Assembly: GCA_016713885.1 (NCBI GenBank)
Contig: JADJOF010000002.1
Location: forward strand, 558,001-622,000
Direction: 5' to 3'
From: Bdellovibrionales bacterium
Lineage (GTDB): Bacteria > Bdellovibrionota > Bdellovibrionia > Bdellovibrionales > JAMPXM01
Length of the DNA stretch: 64,000 nt
The position numbers and the translations under genes were made by a program. The notes under the pieces were generated by a model, which was given only the letters and a program-made list of their open reading frames with translations, was not told the origin of the DNA and ran no database searches. This document shows positions 55,861 through 64,000 of the stretch, one piece after another (within the stretch, counting starts at the first letter, position 1; each line of letters starts with the position of its first letter).

Positions 55861-56328
55861 ATGGCTGGACCATTTCAGACCGAGCGTAAGCACGAGCAAA
55901 CGAAAGCGAATTCCGCGAAGCCGGGAGTACGACCTGTGGTTGGTACGACAGCTTCACGTCGTCCGTTGATTTCGAATCCAAGCGGAGTGAATCCCGGAGT
56001 GATTCAGACGACGACGGAGCAAACGGGAGCCGATGGCTCACGGGCGCGATCTTTCCAAGTTTCAATTGCTGGAGTTCCGCTGCGCCTTCGCTCGTCACAC
56101 GATGAAGAAACTGTGAACGAACTTGTTCGTCTCGTCGATACCAAAATTGGCGAGACCCTTCCCCTCACCAAGACGGGTTCGATTCAGAATGCATCTATTC
56201 TCGCGGCCTTGAATTTGGCCGAGGAACTTCTGCTGCTAAAACGACGGGCGAAAGAGCTTGTCGATGGGCTTGAGGCTCGAGCGGCGCGCGTGATTGAGGA
56301 TCTGGAAAAGTCTGGCCCGACGGCATAG
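55861..56328 (+). CDS. zapA: Cell division protein ZapA
   Basis: 155 residues. The C-terminal 95 residues match ZapA: VSIAGVPLRLRSSHDEETVN (head domain) and KIGETLPLTKTGSIQNASILAALNLAEELL, followed by a coiled coil (LLLKRRAKELVDGLEARA). ZapA cross-links FtsZ filaments at the septum. The N-terminal 60 residues are an Arg/Thr/Pro-rich extension without known homologue. It is followed 49 bases later by 5-FTHF cyclo-ligase, the widespread zapA-fthC pairing, but the gap is too short for the 6S RNA that lies there in many proteobacteria. Confidence 0.88.
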   Translation: MAGPFQTERKHEQTKANSAKPGVRPVVGTTASRRPLISNPSGVNPGVIQTTTEQTGADGSRARSFQVSIAGVPLRLRSSHDEETVNELVRLVDTKIGETLPLTKTGSIQNASILAALNLAEELLLLKRRAKELVDGLEARAARVIEDLEKSGPTA

Positions 56329-56377
56329 GCGTAGTGTCTTGGCATTGGCTGGGACCGCTTGAGTCGAAGGGAGCAAA

Positions 56378-56980
56378 GTGACTGGGATACATACCACTGC
56401 TGCTGAGAAGCCTGAGCTTCGTCGCGAATTAAAATCGCGACTGAATCAGTTTTCGTCGCGTGCTGAAGCGGCACGTGCGCAGGCGGTACTTTCTGAATTC
56501 ATTTCTGAATTTCTCTCTTCTCGTCCGGGCCTGTGGCTCGGGTTTCGCGCGCTCAGTGGCGAAGTGCAATTGCCCGAGGTTCATGGTGTGACTTGGGCGT
56601 ATCCGCGTGTCGAGGCGAACGCGATGGCGTTTTATCGCCAACAGGCAAAGGCTCCGACTTGGCTTAAAAAGTCATGGGGTCTTGAGGAGCCTGCGGCTGA
56701 TGGCACATGGTCGCTTCTTGCTGACATGGGCTCAGTGCGAGGCGCATTTATTCCGGGTTTGGGTTTTGATCGTGAACGACGCCGTTTGGGACGAGGGGGC
56801 GGTCACTATGACCGCTTTTTGGCTCAGCCTAGCGTTGTTCAAAATCAGATGTTTTTAAAAGTGGGAATTGGTTTTTCGGTGCAGCTTGTTGACGACCTAC
56901 CTCGTGAGTCTCACGACGTGGTCTTGGACGCGGTGGTGACAGAGTCCGAACGGATCTGGGATCTCTTGAAGGCTGGATGA
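56378..56980 (+). CDS. fthC: 5-formyltetrahydrofolate cyclo-ligase
   Basis: The 200-residue enzyme turns 5-formyl-THF into 5,10-methenyl-THF using ATP. A GTG start with AGGGAG upstream. Family features: RRELKSRLNQFSSRAEAARA at the N-terminus, the Gly-rich FIPGLGFDRERRRLGRGGGHYDRFL (ATP/folate site) and VQLVDDLPRESHDVVLDAVVTE near the C-terminus. It is followed 30 bases later by rny. Cluster zapA-fthC-rny-tyrS-ferredoxin on one strand with short gaps suggests an operon. Confidence 0.92.
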   Translation: MTGIHTTAAEKPELRRELKSRLNQFSSRAEAARAQAVLSEFISEFLSSRPGLWLGFRALSGEVQLPEVHGVTWAYPRVEANAMAFYRQQAKAPTWLKKSWGLEEPAADGTWSLLADMGSVRGAFIPGLGFDRERRRLGRGGGHYDRFLAQPSVVQNQMFLKVGIGFSVQLVDDLPRESHDVVLDAVVTESERIWDLLKAG

Positions 56981-57010
56981 AAAGTAGAGTCGGTTTGAAG
57001 GGAATATGAA

Positions 57011-58583
57011 ATGAATGAAATGATTTTGGCTGTCGTAGCGCTGGTCGCGGGTCTCGCGGGTGGTGCAGTGGGAATGCTTCTCTATCGAAATGCGATGGAT
57101 GAGCGAACGAAAAAATCGGCATCCGATGAGGCCGAGCGGATCGTGTCAAAAGCGCGCTGAGGCTCAGCGTCTTGATCGCGAGTCGAAGAATCGTGCGAAG
57201 GATTTTGAGACCCGTGCCAAGAAGACGGCCGAGACGGATATTCAGAAACAAAAAGAGAAGCTGCAAAAGAAGAAAGCTCTTGTTGATCGCGAGTCTCGCA
57301 TTGAAAAAGAGACGCAGACGAAGGAGCAGGAGCTTCAGGCTCGCCTGCAAGAAATCGGTTCGCGCGATGAGAAGGTGAAAATTGCGGAAAAGAAAGTGGC
57401 GGACCTTGAGCGCGAAGCGCTGAAGCAGGCCGACGAGTTCAAAGCGCGCCTTGAGCAGGTTTCAAAACTGACGCAGGCCGAAGCGAAAAAAGAAATGGTG
57501 GAAGCTCTCACGGCGGACGCCCGCACCGAGGCGGCCCGTCGCGCACAAGAGATTGAGCAAAAGGCGATTGAAGAGGCCGACGAGAAGGCTCGTCGCACGG
57601 TTGCGGTGGCGCTTGCTCGTTTTGCGAGCGAGTTCACGGCCGAGCGCACGGTCACTGTGATCAATCTCCCGAATGAAGACATGAAGGGTAAGATCATTGG
57701 TCGCGAAGGTCGCAATATTCGCGCACTCGAGGCCGCGTGTGGAGTCGACCTGATCGTCGATGAAACGCCGGAAGCGGTTGTGATCTCGTCGTTTGATCCG
57801 GTTCGTCGCGAAGTGGCGCGCAAGGCGCTTGAGAAACTGATGGAAGACGGCCGCGTTCATCCGGCACGGATTGAAGAGGTCATCGAGAAGGTGAAAAAGG
57901 ACCTCTTTAAGACGATGAAGGACGACGGCGAGAAGGCTGTCTTTGAACTTGGGCTTCATGGTTTACACCCAGAACTGATTAAGGTTCTTGGCGGACTCAA
58001 GTACCGCCACTCGCTCACTCAGAATCTTCTTCAGCATTCGGCCGAGGTTGGATCACTTGCGGGCATCATGGCTTCTGAACTTGGTGAAGATGTGAAGCGC
58101 GCCCGTCGAGCGGGACTGCTGCACGATATCGGTAAAGGCATTGAGCACACGGTTGAAGGTTCGCATGCGATTGTCGGTGCTGACTTTGCAAAAAAACACG
58201 GCGAGAGCGATGCCGTTGTGCATGCGATTCGCGCGCATCACAATGAAGAAAAGCCGAACTCGGTTCTGGCCTTCATTGTGCAAACTGCGAACATTCTTTC
58301 GAACTCACGTCCCGGCGCGCGCCGCGGATCAATCGATGCCTACGTCCGTCGAATGGAAGATCTCGAGTCGATTGGAAATTCGTTTGACGGCGTGATTCGC
58401 ACTTTTGCGGTTCAGGCTGGCAAAGAGATGCGCGTTTTGGTTGAGGCTTCGCGTGTGACGGATGAGCAGGCGCAGATGCTCTCATACGATATTGCACGCA
58501 AGATCGAACGTGAGATCAGTCACCCGGGCCAGGTGCAGGTGACGGTTGTTCGCGAAGTTCGCGTTGTCGAACACGCGCGATAG
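57011..58583 (+). CDS. rny: Ribonuclease Y, frameshifted after residue 49
   Basis: RNase Y is a membrane-anchored endonuclease that starts mRNA decay. N-terminal anchor MILAVVALVAGLAGGAVGML, then a coiled coil (many EKE/RE repeats), then a KH domain (VTVINLPNEDMKGKIIGREGRNIR), then an HD domain with GLLHDIGKGIEHTVEGSH and IRAHHNEEKPNS. The start (MNEMILAVVAL) and the rest are in different frames. One GC dinucleotide appears lost from the GCGCGC at 57152-57157, which restores IVSKARAEAQRLDRES and a normal length of 524 residues. Both parts are conserved, so sequencing error is more likely than a dead gene. Confidence 0.94.
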
Positions 58584-58598
58584 GGCAGGGAGAAGAAC

Positions 58599-59840
58599 GT
58601 GACCGCGGTAAAAAAAGCGACGCCAAAAGAACAGCTCGAAGTCCTCAAACGAGGACTCGTCGATCTTGTCTCAGAGGCGGACCTTTTAAAGAAGCTTGAA
58701 AAATCGTACAGCACGGGACGACCGCTGATCGTTAAGTGGGGAGCTGATCCGTCGCGCCCGGATCTGCATTTGGGCCACGCCGTGGTGATCGAGAAGATGC
58801 GCCAGTTCCAAGAGCTTGGGCACGACGTGCATTTTTTAATCGGCGACTTTACGGCCATGATCGGTGATCCGACAGGGAAGAACGAAACACGTCCGGCGCT
58901 AACTCGCGAAGAGGTCAAAGAAAATGCGCGCACATATGCGCGCCAGATCTTCAAGATTCTCGATCCCGCAAAAACAAAAACGGTCTACAACTCAGAGTGG
59001 ATCGATAAGCTCACACCAGTCGATTTTATTCGCCTGACATCGCAGTACACCGTTGCGCGGATGCTTGAGCGCGATGACTTCTCAAAGCGCTATAAGTCCG
59101 GAACTGCGATTGCGTTGCATGAGTTTCTCTATCCGTTGGTGCAGGGCTACGATTCTGTTGCGATGAAGTCCGATGTTGAGCTTGGCGGTACGGATCAGCT
59201 TTTCAACCTGATGGTTGGTCGCGATTTGCAAAGAGCCGCAGGCCAAGAGTCGCAGATCGTGATGACGACGCCGATTCTTGAAGGCCTTGATGGCGTTCAG
59301 AAAATGTCGAAGTCGCTTGATAACTATATTGGTTTCGACGATTCGCCGCGCGATATGTTTGGAAAAACCATGCGCATCTCCGACCCGCTGATGCTCCGTT
59401 ACTATGAATTGGTGACTGATGTGTCGATGGCAGAGATTTCAGAAATGAAAAAAGCGATGGCCTCAGGCCAGGCCAATCCGCGCGACTTCAAGGTTCGTCT
59501 AGCGAAAACAGTGGTCACTCGCTTTCATGGTGCCGCCGCTGGAGCAGCGGCCGTGGAAGAGTTTGAACGCATTTTTGTGAATAAGGGTCTTCCGGATGAG
59601 ATGCCTGAAAAGGAACTTCCGCTTCAGCGTTTGACGGGTGAAATCGATATCGCGGCTCTATTGAAGGAGCTTGATCTTTGCCCTTCGACTTCGGAAGCGC
59701 GCCGGTTGATTGAGGGCGGTGGGCTTGAAATCGGAGGCGAAAAGGTTCGCACGGTGAAGGCCAGTTTGGCGTTTAAGGCCGGTGCCGATGTGGTCATCAA
59801 GGCTGGTAAGAAAAAGTTTTTAAAGTTGAAGGTGAAGTGA
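58599..59840 (+). CDS. tyrS: Tyrosyl-tRNA synthetase
   Basis: The 413-residue class I enzyme charges tRNA-Tyr. GTG start with GGGAGAAG upstream. The HIGH motif is HLGH at residues 57-60 (DPSRPDLHLGHAVV) and KMSKS is intact at residues 235-239 (GVQKMSKSLDN). Between them is GGTDQLFNLMVGRDLQ (tyrosine and ATP contacts). A C-terminal S4 RNA-binding domain follows (EARRLIEGGGLEIGGEKV). The lysine-rich end (KKKFLKLKVK) is typical. The next gene starts one base after the stop. Confidence 0.95.
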   Translation: MTAVKKATPKEQLEVLKRGLVDLVSEADLLKKLEKSYSTGRPLIVKWGADPSRPDLHLGHAVVIEKMRQFQELGHDVHFLIGDFTAMIGDPTGKNETRPALTREEVKENARTYARQIFKILDPAKTKTVYNSEWIDKLTPVDFIRLTSQYTVARMLERDDFSKRYKSGTAIALHEFLYPLVQGYDSVAMKSDVELGGTDQLFNLMVGRDLQRAAGQESQIVMTTPILEGLDGVQKMSKSLDNYIGFDDSPRDMFGKTMRISDPLMLRYYELVTDVSMAEISEMKKAMASGQANPRDFKVRLAKTVVTRFHGAAAGAAAVEEFERIFVNKGLPDEMPEKELPLQRLTGEIDIAALLKELDLCPSTSEARRLIEGGGLEIGGEKVRTVKASLAFKAGADVVIKAGKKKFLKLKVK

Positions 59841-59841
59841 C

Positions 59842-60411
59842 GTGAAGGTCAAATTTGTACCCCAGAACGTCGAATTCGAAATTAAACCCGGTCAGAGTGT
59901 CATGCACCTGGCAGAAGACCACGGTCTGTACGTCAAGTCGGTGTGCCGAGGTGTGCCGTCGTGTGCGGAGTGCAGAGTGCGTGTGACCGAGGGAGAGGGC
60001 AATGTCCTGCCTCCGGGAGCGGCCGAGCTTCAACTGATCGGCAGCGGTTGGTTTATCGACCGACGCCGTCTTGCCTGTCAGTTGCACTGCATGGGGGATG
60101 CGACCGTTGATCTTTCGGAGCAGATTGCAAAGAAAGACGGCCTGATCGGCGGACGGAAGACCAAGAAGGCGCAATCCGTTGGCGACCGCGTTGAAGAAGA
60201 GATCACTATTCGCGATAGCAGCGCTTCGAATTCTGATAGCGAGGAAGAGGCCGAGCAGCCAAGTCGCGACTCTCGCCCTCAAGGGCGCCCAGATCGGCCG
60301 CGCGGAGACTCTGGTGGCGGTCGGGGGCCAGGCCCCGCATCAGGCCCAGGTCCAGGGCCGAAGGCGCAAGGCGGCGGTGGGCAGCGTTCGCGCCGAAACC
60401 GCGGTCCGTAG
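59842..60411 (+). CDS. 2Fe-2S ferredoxin with long disordered tail
   Basis: 189 residues. The first 95 form a plant/adrenodoxin-type 2Fe-2S ferredoxin with ligands Cys35, Cys41, Cys44 and Cys79 (SVCRGVPSCAECRV ... RLACQLHC). The last 90 residues are Ser/Glu then Arg/Gly/Pro-rich (GRPDRPRGDSGGGRGPGPAS), low-complexity and probably disordered, perhaps RNA-binding or a tether. Electron-transfer partner unknown. It is coupled to tyrS (one-base gap) and converges with the gene at 60421. Confidence 0.85.
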   Translation: MKVKFVPQNVEFEIKPGQSVMHLAEDHGLYVKSVCRGVPSCAECRVRVTEGEGNVLPPGAAELQLIGSGWFIDRRRLACQLHCMGDATVDLSEQIAKKDGLIGGRKTKKAQSVGDRVEEEITIRDSSASNSDSEEEAEQPSRDSRPQGRPDRPRGDSGGGRGPGPASGPGPGPKAQGGGGQRSRRNRGP

Positions 60412-60420
60412 GCACAAAGC

Positions 60421-61092
60421 TTATTGCCAGTTTTTCTGATTGTACGGATCGTCGCTTCCGGCGGGCTGTGCTGCGGGCTTACGAACCTCTTTCACCAAGA
60501 TATCAGGAAGCACGCCGGTTTTTCGATAGTTGCTCAAGATCTGTTGGCGAACTGCTTCGCTGACGTGCAGAGCATTGATGCGTTCGATATCCGATGAGGG
60601 TTCAAAGGAATTCTCAACGACCGCGATCACCTCACGTCCATCGGTAGTGGGGCTCAGCTGGACAGTCTCGCCTCCCGGGGCTGTTTCAACTGCACCTTTC
60701 GGGAGTGTGGCGTCGGCTGGATCGTCGCTGAGTTGTTTTTCAAGAAGAGCATGCTGATTTTCTGAGGCTTTGATGTACACCGTTTTTGCGGCTTCGGCAG
60801 CCGCTGCGGCTTCAGCGTCGATGGCCTTTAAATGGCTGTCGGTGAGAGTTTGTGAATTGGTGAGAGACTCAAGAAGTCCCGTTGCGCCCTTGGGAGCCTT
60901 CTCTGCGAGCCGTTGGATCTCGGCCGCCGGCATTGCGGGATGTTTTGCCTTGAGCTTCATCGCTTCGATCGATTTGCTAAGGCTTCCAATGCCGCCGTCA
61001 CCTTTGAGGGTTTGGTCGAGCAGCATGCCGGAAGCGAACAGCCCGAGAAGTCCAAAGGCAAAGAAGAAGATGATCTTTTTGACTTGTCGCAT
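60421..61092 (-). CDS. Membrane-anchored protein of unknown function
   Basis: 223 residues. N-terminal anchor MRQVKKIIFFFAFGLLGLFASGMLL with a basic start, then an Ala/Glu/Lys-rich, mostly helical region (AIDAEAAAAAEAAKTVYIK) and a C-terminal acidic/Pro segment. No cysteines and no known domain. It may be periplasmic and single-span. It is divergent from gpmA (82 bases) and convergent with the ferredoxin gene. The divergent region could hold both promoters, but none is clear. Confidence 0.7.
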   Translation of the reverse strand: MRQVKKIIFFFAFGLLGLFASGMLLDQTLKGDGGIGSLSKSIEAMKLKAKHPAMPAAEIQRLAEKAPKGATGLLESLTNSQTLTDSHLKAIDAEAAAAAEAAKTVYIKASENQHALLEKQLSDDPADATLPKGAVETAPGGETVQLSPTTDGREVIAVVENSFEPSSDIERINALHVSEAVRQQILSNYRKTGVLPDILVKEVRKPAAQPAGSDDPYNQKNWQ

Positions 61093-61174
61093 GAGTACTC
61101 TTCGGAGGACTTTTTCGAACTCTCAAGTGTTTGCCGACTTCTCAAGTTGAGACGACCGGCGTATAACGAATGAC

Positions 61175-61919
61175 ATGAAAAGTTTTGTCATGCTTCGTCA
61201 CGGTGAGAGTGTTTGGAATAAAGAGAATCGGTTCACAGGCTGGAAGGATGTCGAGCTTTCAGAGGCGGGGCGTGCCGAGGCCTAGCGGGCCGGTCAAACT
61301 CTAAAAGCCGAGGGCTATGCATTTGACTATGCCTTCACGTCTCTCTTGCGCCGCGCGATTCACTCTTGACTCGATCTTGAATGAGCTCGATACGCCGTGG
61401 CTGCCGGTTCAAAAGTCTTGGCGTCTCAATGAGCGTCACTACGGTGCTCTCACCGGACTCAATAAAGCCGAAACAGCCGCCAAGCACGGCGAGGACCAAG
61501 TGAAAGTTTGGCGCCGTAGCTATTCAACGCCGCCGCCACCAATGGCTAAAGATTCTCCCGATCACCCGCTCAATGATCGCCGCTATAAGGACGTTCCGCG
61601 TGCGGAGCTTCCCGACTGCGAGGCTCTCTCGCACACCGTGGCTCGTGTTGTTCCATTTTGGAACGACGTTATCTCGCCGAAAATCAAAAGTGGCGAGCGC
61701 GTGGTTATCGCGGCTCATGGCAATTCGCTTCGTGCGCTTCTTAAGCACCTGGAGGGTATTCCTGATGCTGAGATCGTGGAGTTGAATATTCCCACCGCTG
61801 TGCCGATGCTCGTAAATCTCAACGACGATCTGAGTTTTCACTCGCGCCGCTATCTTGGCGATGCCGACGAGATCGCGCGCGCGATGCAGTCGGTGGCCAA
61901 TCAGGGAAAGGCGAAGTAG
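61175..61919 (+). CDS. gpmA: 2,3-bisphosphoglycerate-dependent phosphoglycerate mutase, broken by TAG and a 2-base deletion
   Basis: The enzyme interconverts 3- and 2-phosphoglycerate in glycolysis. Start MKSFVMLRHGESVWNKENRF with the phospho-His His9. Then FTGWKDVELSEAGRAEA; a TAG at 61283-61285 interrupts before RAGQTLKAEGYAFDYAFTS. Near 61361-61364 the frame shifts by two bases (an AC/CA dinucleotide seems lost). Beyond it the sequence is WLPVQKSWRLNERHYGALTG, NKAETAAKHGEDQVKVWRR, and VIAAHGNSLRALLKHLEG with the second catalytic His. Corrected length is 248 residues, normal for GpmA. Two lesions in a central glycolytic gene suggest assembly error. Confidence 0.93.
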
Positions 61920-62093
61920 CCAGTTCCACGCCGGCATCACCTGGCCTACAGGCACGTAAAAAATGCCTGTGCGTTCTACTTTGAAGCCGAGTCGCGGGCT
62001 CTCATCTGAACTAAAATCCCCCTGTCTTTTCGTCATCCTGCACTTTGTTTGAGCAATTTGTACCACTCCCCCCAAAGACGGCAGAATCTGTGC

Positions 62094-62099
62094 TATAAG
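62094..62099 (+). promoter_or_regulatory. Extended -10 promoter element
   Basis: TGCTATAAG (TG at 62091) is an extended -10 box 42 bases before the GTG of the acidic protein gene. No good -35 is visible, which is usual for extended -10 promoters. Confidence 0.4.
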
Positions 62100-62140
62100 C
62101 TCATCTTGCACTTGTTTCGAGACCCGGGGGAGGACCGACC

Positions 62141-62773
62141 GTGAATGCTCATTCGAACCACGATGATTTGGATCCAATACGTGAAAACGTAGCGATTAAG
62201 ACGACATCCGACGATAAATTTGCAGATAAGTTCGAAGATCAGTACGACGATCAGTCCGATGACCTCGATGAAGAAGAAGAGGGGGCTGTTGATCAGTTCG
62301 ACCTCGATCCTGCTGATGGTGCCGCTGGTGCCTGGGCCGGTGCTGGTGCGGTCAATATCGACACGACCAAGAAGCGCACGATCACGATTGATGAAGAGGC
62401 CGAAGAAGATGACGTGGATCTCGATCAAATCGAGGACATCCTTGCTCTTCCAGAGGCGCAGTATCCGCGCTTCACGCTCGCAAAGAACAAAGCTCGTTTT
62501 TTGCGTATGGTGAGCTGGTACAAGAATAAACAGGAGTGGCTCGAAGTTGCGCCGCTCTCTGGCGTTTCAAAGCTCTTTAAGCAACAGACGAAAGAGCTTG
62601 TTGGAATCCGCGCTTCAAAGCTCGACTACGAAATGGAGCTTGAAACAGGAACGCTAACTCCATCGCAGCGCTCGTATCGCCGTGACGAATTGAAGATGTG
62701 CAAAGTTCACGAGAAAATGGCTGTGAACCTCATCGCGCGTATGCAGGTGAAGATCAAGTCGGGCCGTCGCTAG
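62141..62773 (+). CDS. Acidic N-terminus protein of unknown function
   Basis: 210 residues from a GTG with GGGGGAGG upstream. Residues 1-95 are very acidic and Ala/Gly-rich (FEDQYDDQSDDLDEEEE; IDEEAEEDDVDLDQIEDI). The C-terminal 115 residues form a basic helical domain (FLRMVSWYKNKQEWLEVAP, KLFKQQTKELVGI, RDELKMCKVHEKMAVNLIAR) that could bind nucleic acid or a partner protein. No family is recognised. It has its own promoter-like element and an intrinsic terminator, so it is an independent transcription unit. Confidence 0.75.
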   Translation: MNAHSNHDDLDPIRENVAIKTTSDDKFADKFEDQYDDQSDDLDEEEEGAVDQFDLDPADGAAGAWAGAGAVNIDTTKKRTITIDEEAEEDDVDLDQIEDILALPEAQYPRFTLAKNKARFLRMVSWYKNKQEWLEVAPLSGVSKLFKQQTKELVGIRASKLDYEMELETGTLTPSQRSYRRDELKMCKVHEKMAVNLIARMQVKIKSGRR

Positions 62774-62802
62774 TCGATCATTCTTGATCAGGCGAAAGTA
62801 AG

Positions 62803-62833
62803 AAGGGTTGGCGATGAGCCAGCCCTTTTTTTT
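62803..62833 (+). terminator. Intrinsic terminator of the acidic protein gene
   Basis: AAGGGTTGGC/GCCAGCCCTT stem (one T-G pair), five-base loop, and a run of eight T residues. Confidence 0.85.
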
Positions 62834-62836
62834 GGT

Positions 62837-63589
62837 CTAGTCGCGAGCGCTCGGTGCCGAGAGTCGCGTCGGCAGCTCGTCGCGGAGAAGTTTTGCGACA
62901 CGGGCCTGAATTTCTGATTGCTCCTGGAGAGTTGAATCATCGAACAGTGAGGTGAGGACTCGGCGTGTGCCGCTTTCTCCCTTTTCAGCACTTGGCACTA
63001 TGTCATTGGCGATCGCATAAGAGATCACGCGATCGGCAGTGATAAGCAGGCCGATGGAAACCTGTAGGCGATCAATGCGCTTTGATTTTTGGACTTCGCG
63101 CAAGGGATGTGTAGAGCCCACCGTTGAGACCGCTTGCTCGATGAGAACCGATTGCTTGGCGATCTCGTTTCTCCACTTGATACCGATTCGGTGAACACCG
63201 GGATCCGAAGTTTGGCGCGCATTGAGAATGTGTTGATCAATCACCGGCAATGCCTTTGACCACTCAAGAAGAGAAACCTCTTCGAGTTGAGTTTGGTCGT
63301 TCATCAAAAGGTCAGCGGCACAGTTTGCCGATGATTGCTCTCCGCAGGACGCTTTTGAGCTTGCGACAATCATGGAGAGTTCAGTGATGTAGACGATGGC
63401 GTTGGGGCCTTTGGGCGTCTTGCGTGTTGTCGGATCCTGCATTTGAAAAGTTCCGATCGGAGCTTTGTCGGTAAAAGACTTTCCTGGAATGGTGGGATTG
63501 AACGGAGCCGGATGAAAGGCGCTTGCTGGCGCACTCCAAGTGGCGATGGTCACGACGGCTGTTGCAAGGCATGAATGGAGGTTGCGCAT
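62837..63589 (-). CDS. Secreted protein of unknown function
   Basis: The 250-residue product begins at MRNLHSCLATAVVTIATW, the ATG with AAGGA at a proper distance (upstream in-frame ATG codons lack spacing). The signal peptide ends near SAPASAFHP. The mature protein has two cysteines (KASCGEQSSANCAAD) and several helices; DPGVHRIGIKWRNEIAKQSV and RLQVSIGLLITADRVISYAI are the main ones. No family is assigned. It is transcribed away from the gene at 63961. Confidence 0.72.
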   Translation of the reverse strand: MRNLHSCLATAVVTIATWSAPASAFHPAPFNPTIPGKSFTDKAPIGTFQMQDPTTRKTPKGPNAIVYITELSMIVASSKASCGEQSSANCAADLLMNDQTQLEEVSLLEWSKALPVIDQHILNARQTSDPGVHRIGIKWRNEIAKQSVLIEQAVSTVGSTHPLREVQKSKRIDRLQVSIGLLITADRVISYAIANDIVPSAEKGESGTRRVLTSLFDDSTLQEQSEIQARVAKLLRDELPTRLSAPSARD

Positions 63590-63960
63590 GAGGAACATCC
63601 TTCTATTTAAGGTCGCAGAGGCCCCGTGCGACGGTTTTTCTCTCTCTATTGACTCTCTATTGGGAGGAGCAAACTGCGGACCAAGTCTGTGGTCGAGCTT
63701 GAAACTTGCGGGCACGTATTTTGGCGAGTGTCTAAACTTAAGACGTTCGATCGCGAAACACAGGGTGTTCTGAGTGCTTAGCGCGGAGGGAGGGGGGGCG
63801 TCTCAGAAAGAGGAATTTTTTTCCTCTTTTCCCCTCAGTTTCTCAGTTCGATGCGCCGATAGGTACTTTGTGAGGCGATTTTCGCCTCGTGAAGAGACGC
63901 TCGAACGACTGCTCGGTGAGCGATGCGGTCTTTAAAGTAAACGGAAGCGGAGGTCTAGCT
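63590..63960. other. Non-coding stretch with two hairpins
   Basis: It contains a hairpin AAAGAGGAA-TTTTT-TTCCTCTTT (63807-63829) and a second one GAGGCGA-TTT-TCGCCTC (63872-63888) in the likely leader of the gene at 63961. Apart from a G-rich run (63786-63799) nothing else stands out; no tRNA or ORF is convincing. Confidence 0.55.
63807..63830. terminator. T-rich hairpin, possible bidirectional terminator
   Basis: A 9-bp perfect stem with a T5 loop. The T/A-rich sides fit termination, but it lacks a long flanking T-run on the plus strand. Confidence 0.4.
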
Positions 63961-64000
63961 ATGGTACATTCTTCTTTTGTCGTCGTGTCTGACGATCAGC
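63961..64000 (+). CDS. Start of a gene cut by the window edge
   Basis: The ATG has GGAGG eight bases upstream. Only 13 codons are visible (MVHSSFVVVSDDQ), too few to identify. The strand-and-acidic beginning would suit a receiver domain, but this is a guess. Confidence 0.6.
   Translation, partial: MVHSSFVVVSDDQ

Noticed and set aside
56329..56377. 6S RNA between zapA and fthC
   Set aside because: The gap is only 49 bases, far too short.
4952..61285. Genome-wide recoding of TAG or TGA as an explanation of the internal stops
   Set aside because: Many intact genes here end in TAG or TGA at family-normal lengths (for example amt TGA, ftsY TAG), and the same broken genes also carry indels, which recoding cannot explain.
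63858..63876. AGGTACTTTGTGAGGCGA as another palindrome copy
   Set aside because: Only one half of the core is present and no inverted arm follows.
1..64000. tRNA, rRNA or CRISPR loci
   Set aside because: No cloverleaf-type or rRNA-like segment and no regular repeat-spacer array was seen in the intergenic regions.

Overview
The window looks like a chromosomal segment of a predatory-lineage bacterium of the Bdellovibrionota (Bdellovibrio-like), with moderate GC. The inference rests on several independent signs: a stand-alone c-di-GMP-I riboswitch RNA resembling Bdellovibrio merRNA, a TolQ/TolR/TonB/VWA gene cluster resembling the Agl-Glt-CglB gliding machinery, a 2,048-residue fibre protein with a C-terminal S74 intramolecular chaperone, and short exported proteins that begin with a hydrophobic segment ending in GFQNCS. 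No sequence search was run, so the species is not assigned.

Layout. 1-14.9 kb holds three very large surface proteins: a partial beta-repeat adhesin, a second one with DUF2341, LamG, Calx-beta and cadherin-like modules, and the S74 fibre. 15-18.6 kb holds an AAA/DUF4143 ATPase, the merRNA-like RNA with its terminator, a tiny secreted-peptide gene and two tandem GFQNC paralogues. 18.7-27 kb holds mrp, a degenerate J-domain protein, glycyl-tRNA synthetase, pyruvate phosphate dikinase, a secreted protein with a possible caspase-like His/Cys pair, and an ammonium transporter. 27-29.6 kb holds small exported proteins, a DUF4160/BrnA-like pair and a SUI1-family protein. 29.8-40.2 kb is one compact ten-gene operon encoding an envelope-spanning motor and adhesin. 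40.3-47.7 kb holds two secreted alpha/beta hydrolases, an IS200-type element and a two-gene signalling unit. 47.8-62 kb is mostly housekeeping: smc-ftsY, zapA-fthC-rny-tyrS-ferredoxin and gpmA, with an AraC regulator, an aspartic protease and small exported proteins between. 62-64 kb holds an acidic protein, a secreted protein and the first codons of a gene that runs off the edge.

Two features cross the whole window. The first is a family of intergenic palindromes with the core AAGGTAC-ATT-GTACCTT, usually followed by GGCGAC. There are seven copies, most of them just after stop codons. The second is a set of about ten lesions in eight genes: in-frame TAG or TGA codons and one- or two-base indels in homopolymers or dinucleotide runs. 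They hit smc, rny, gpmA and ppdK among others. Repairing each one restores normal family length, so sequencing or assembly error is the simplest reading. Those genes are listed as single CDSs with the lesion described.
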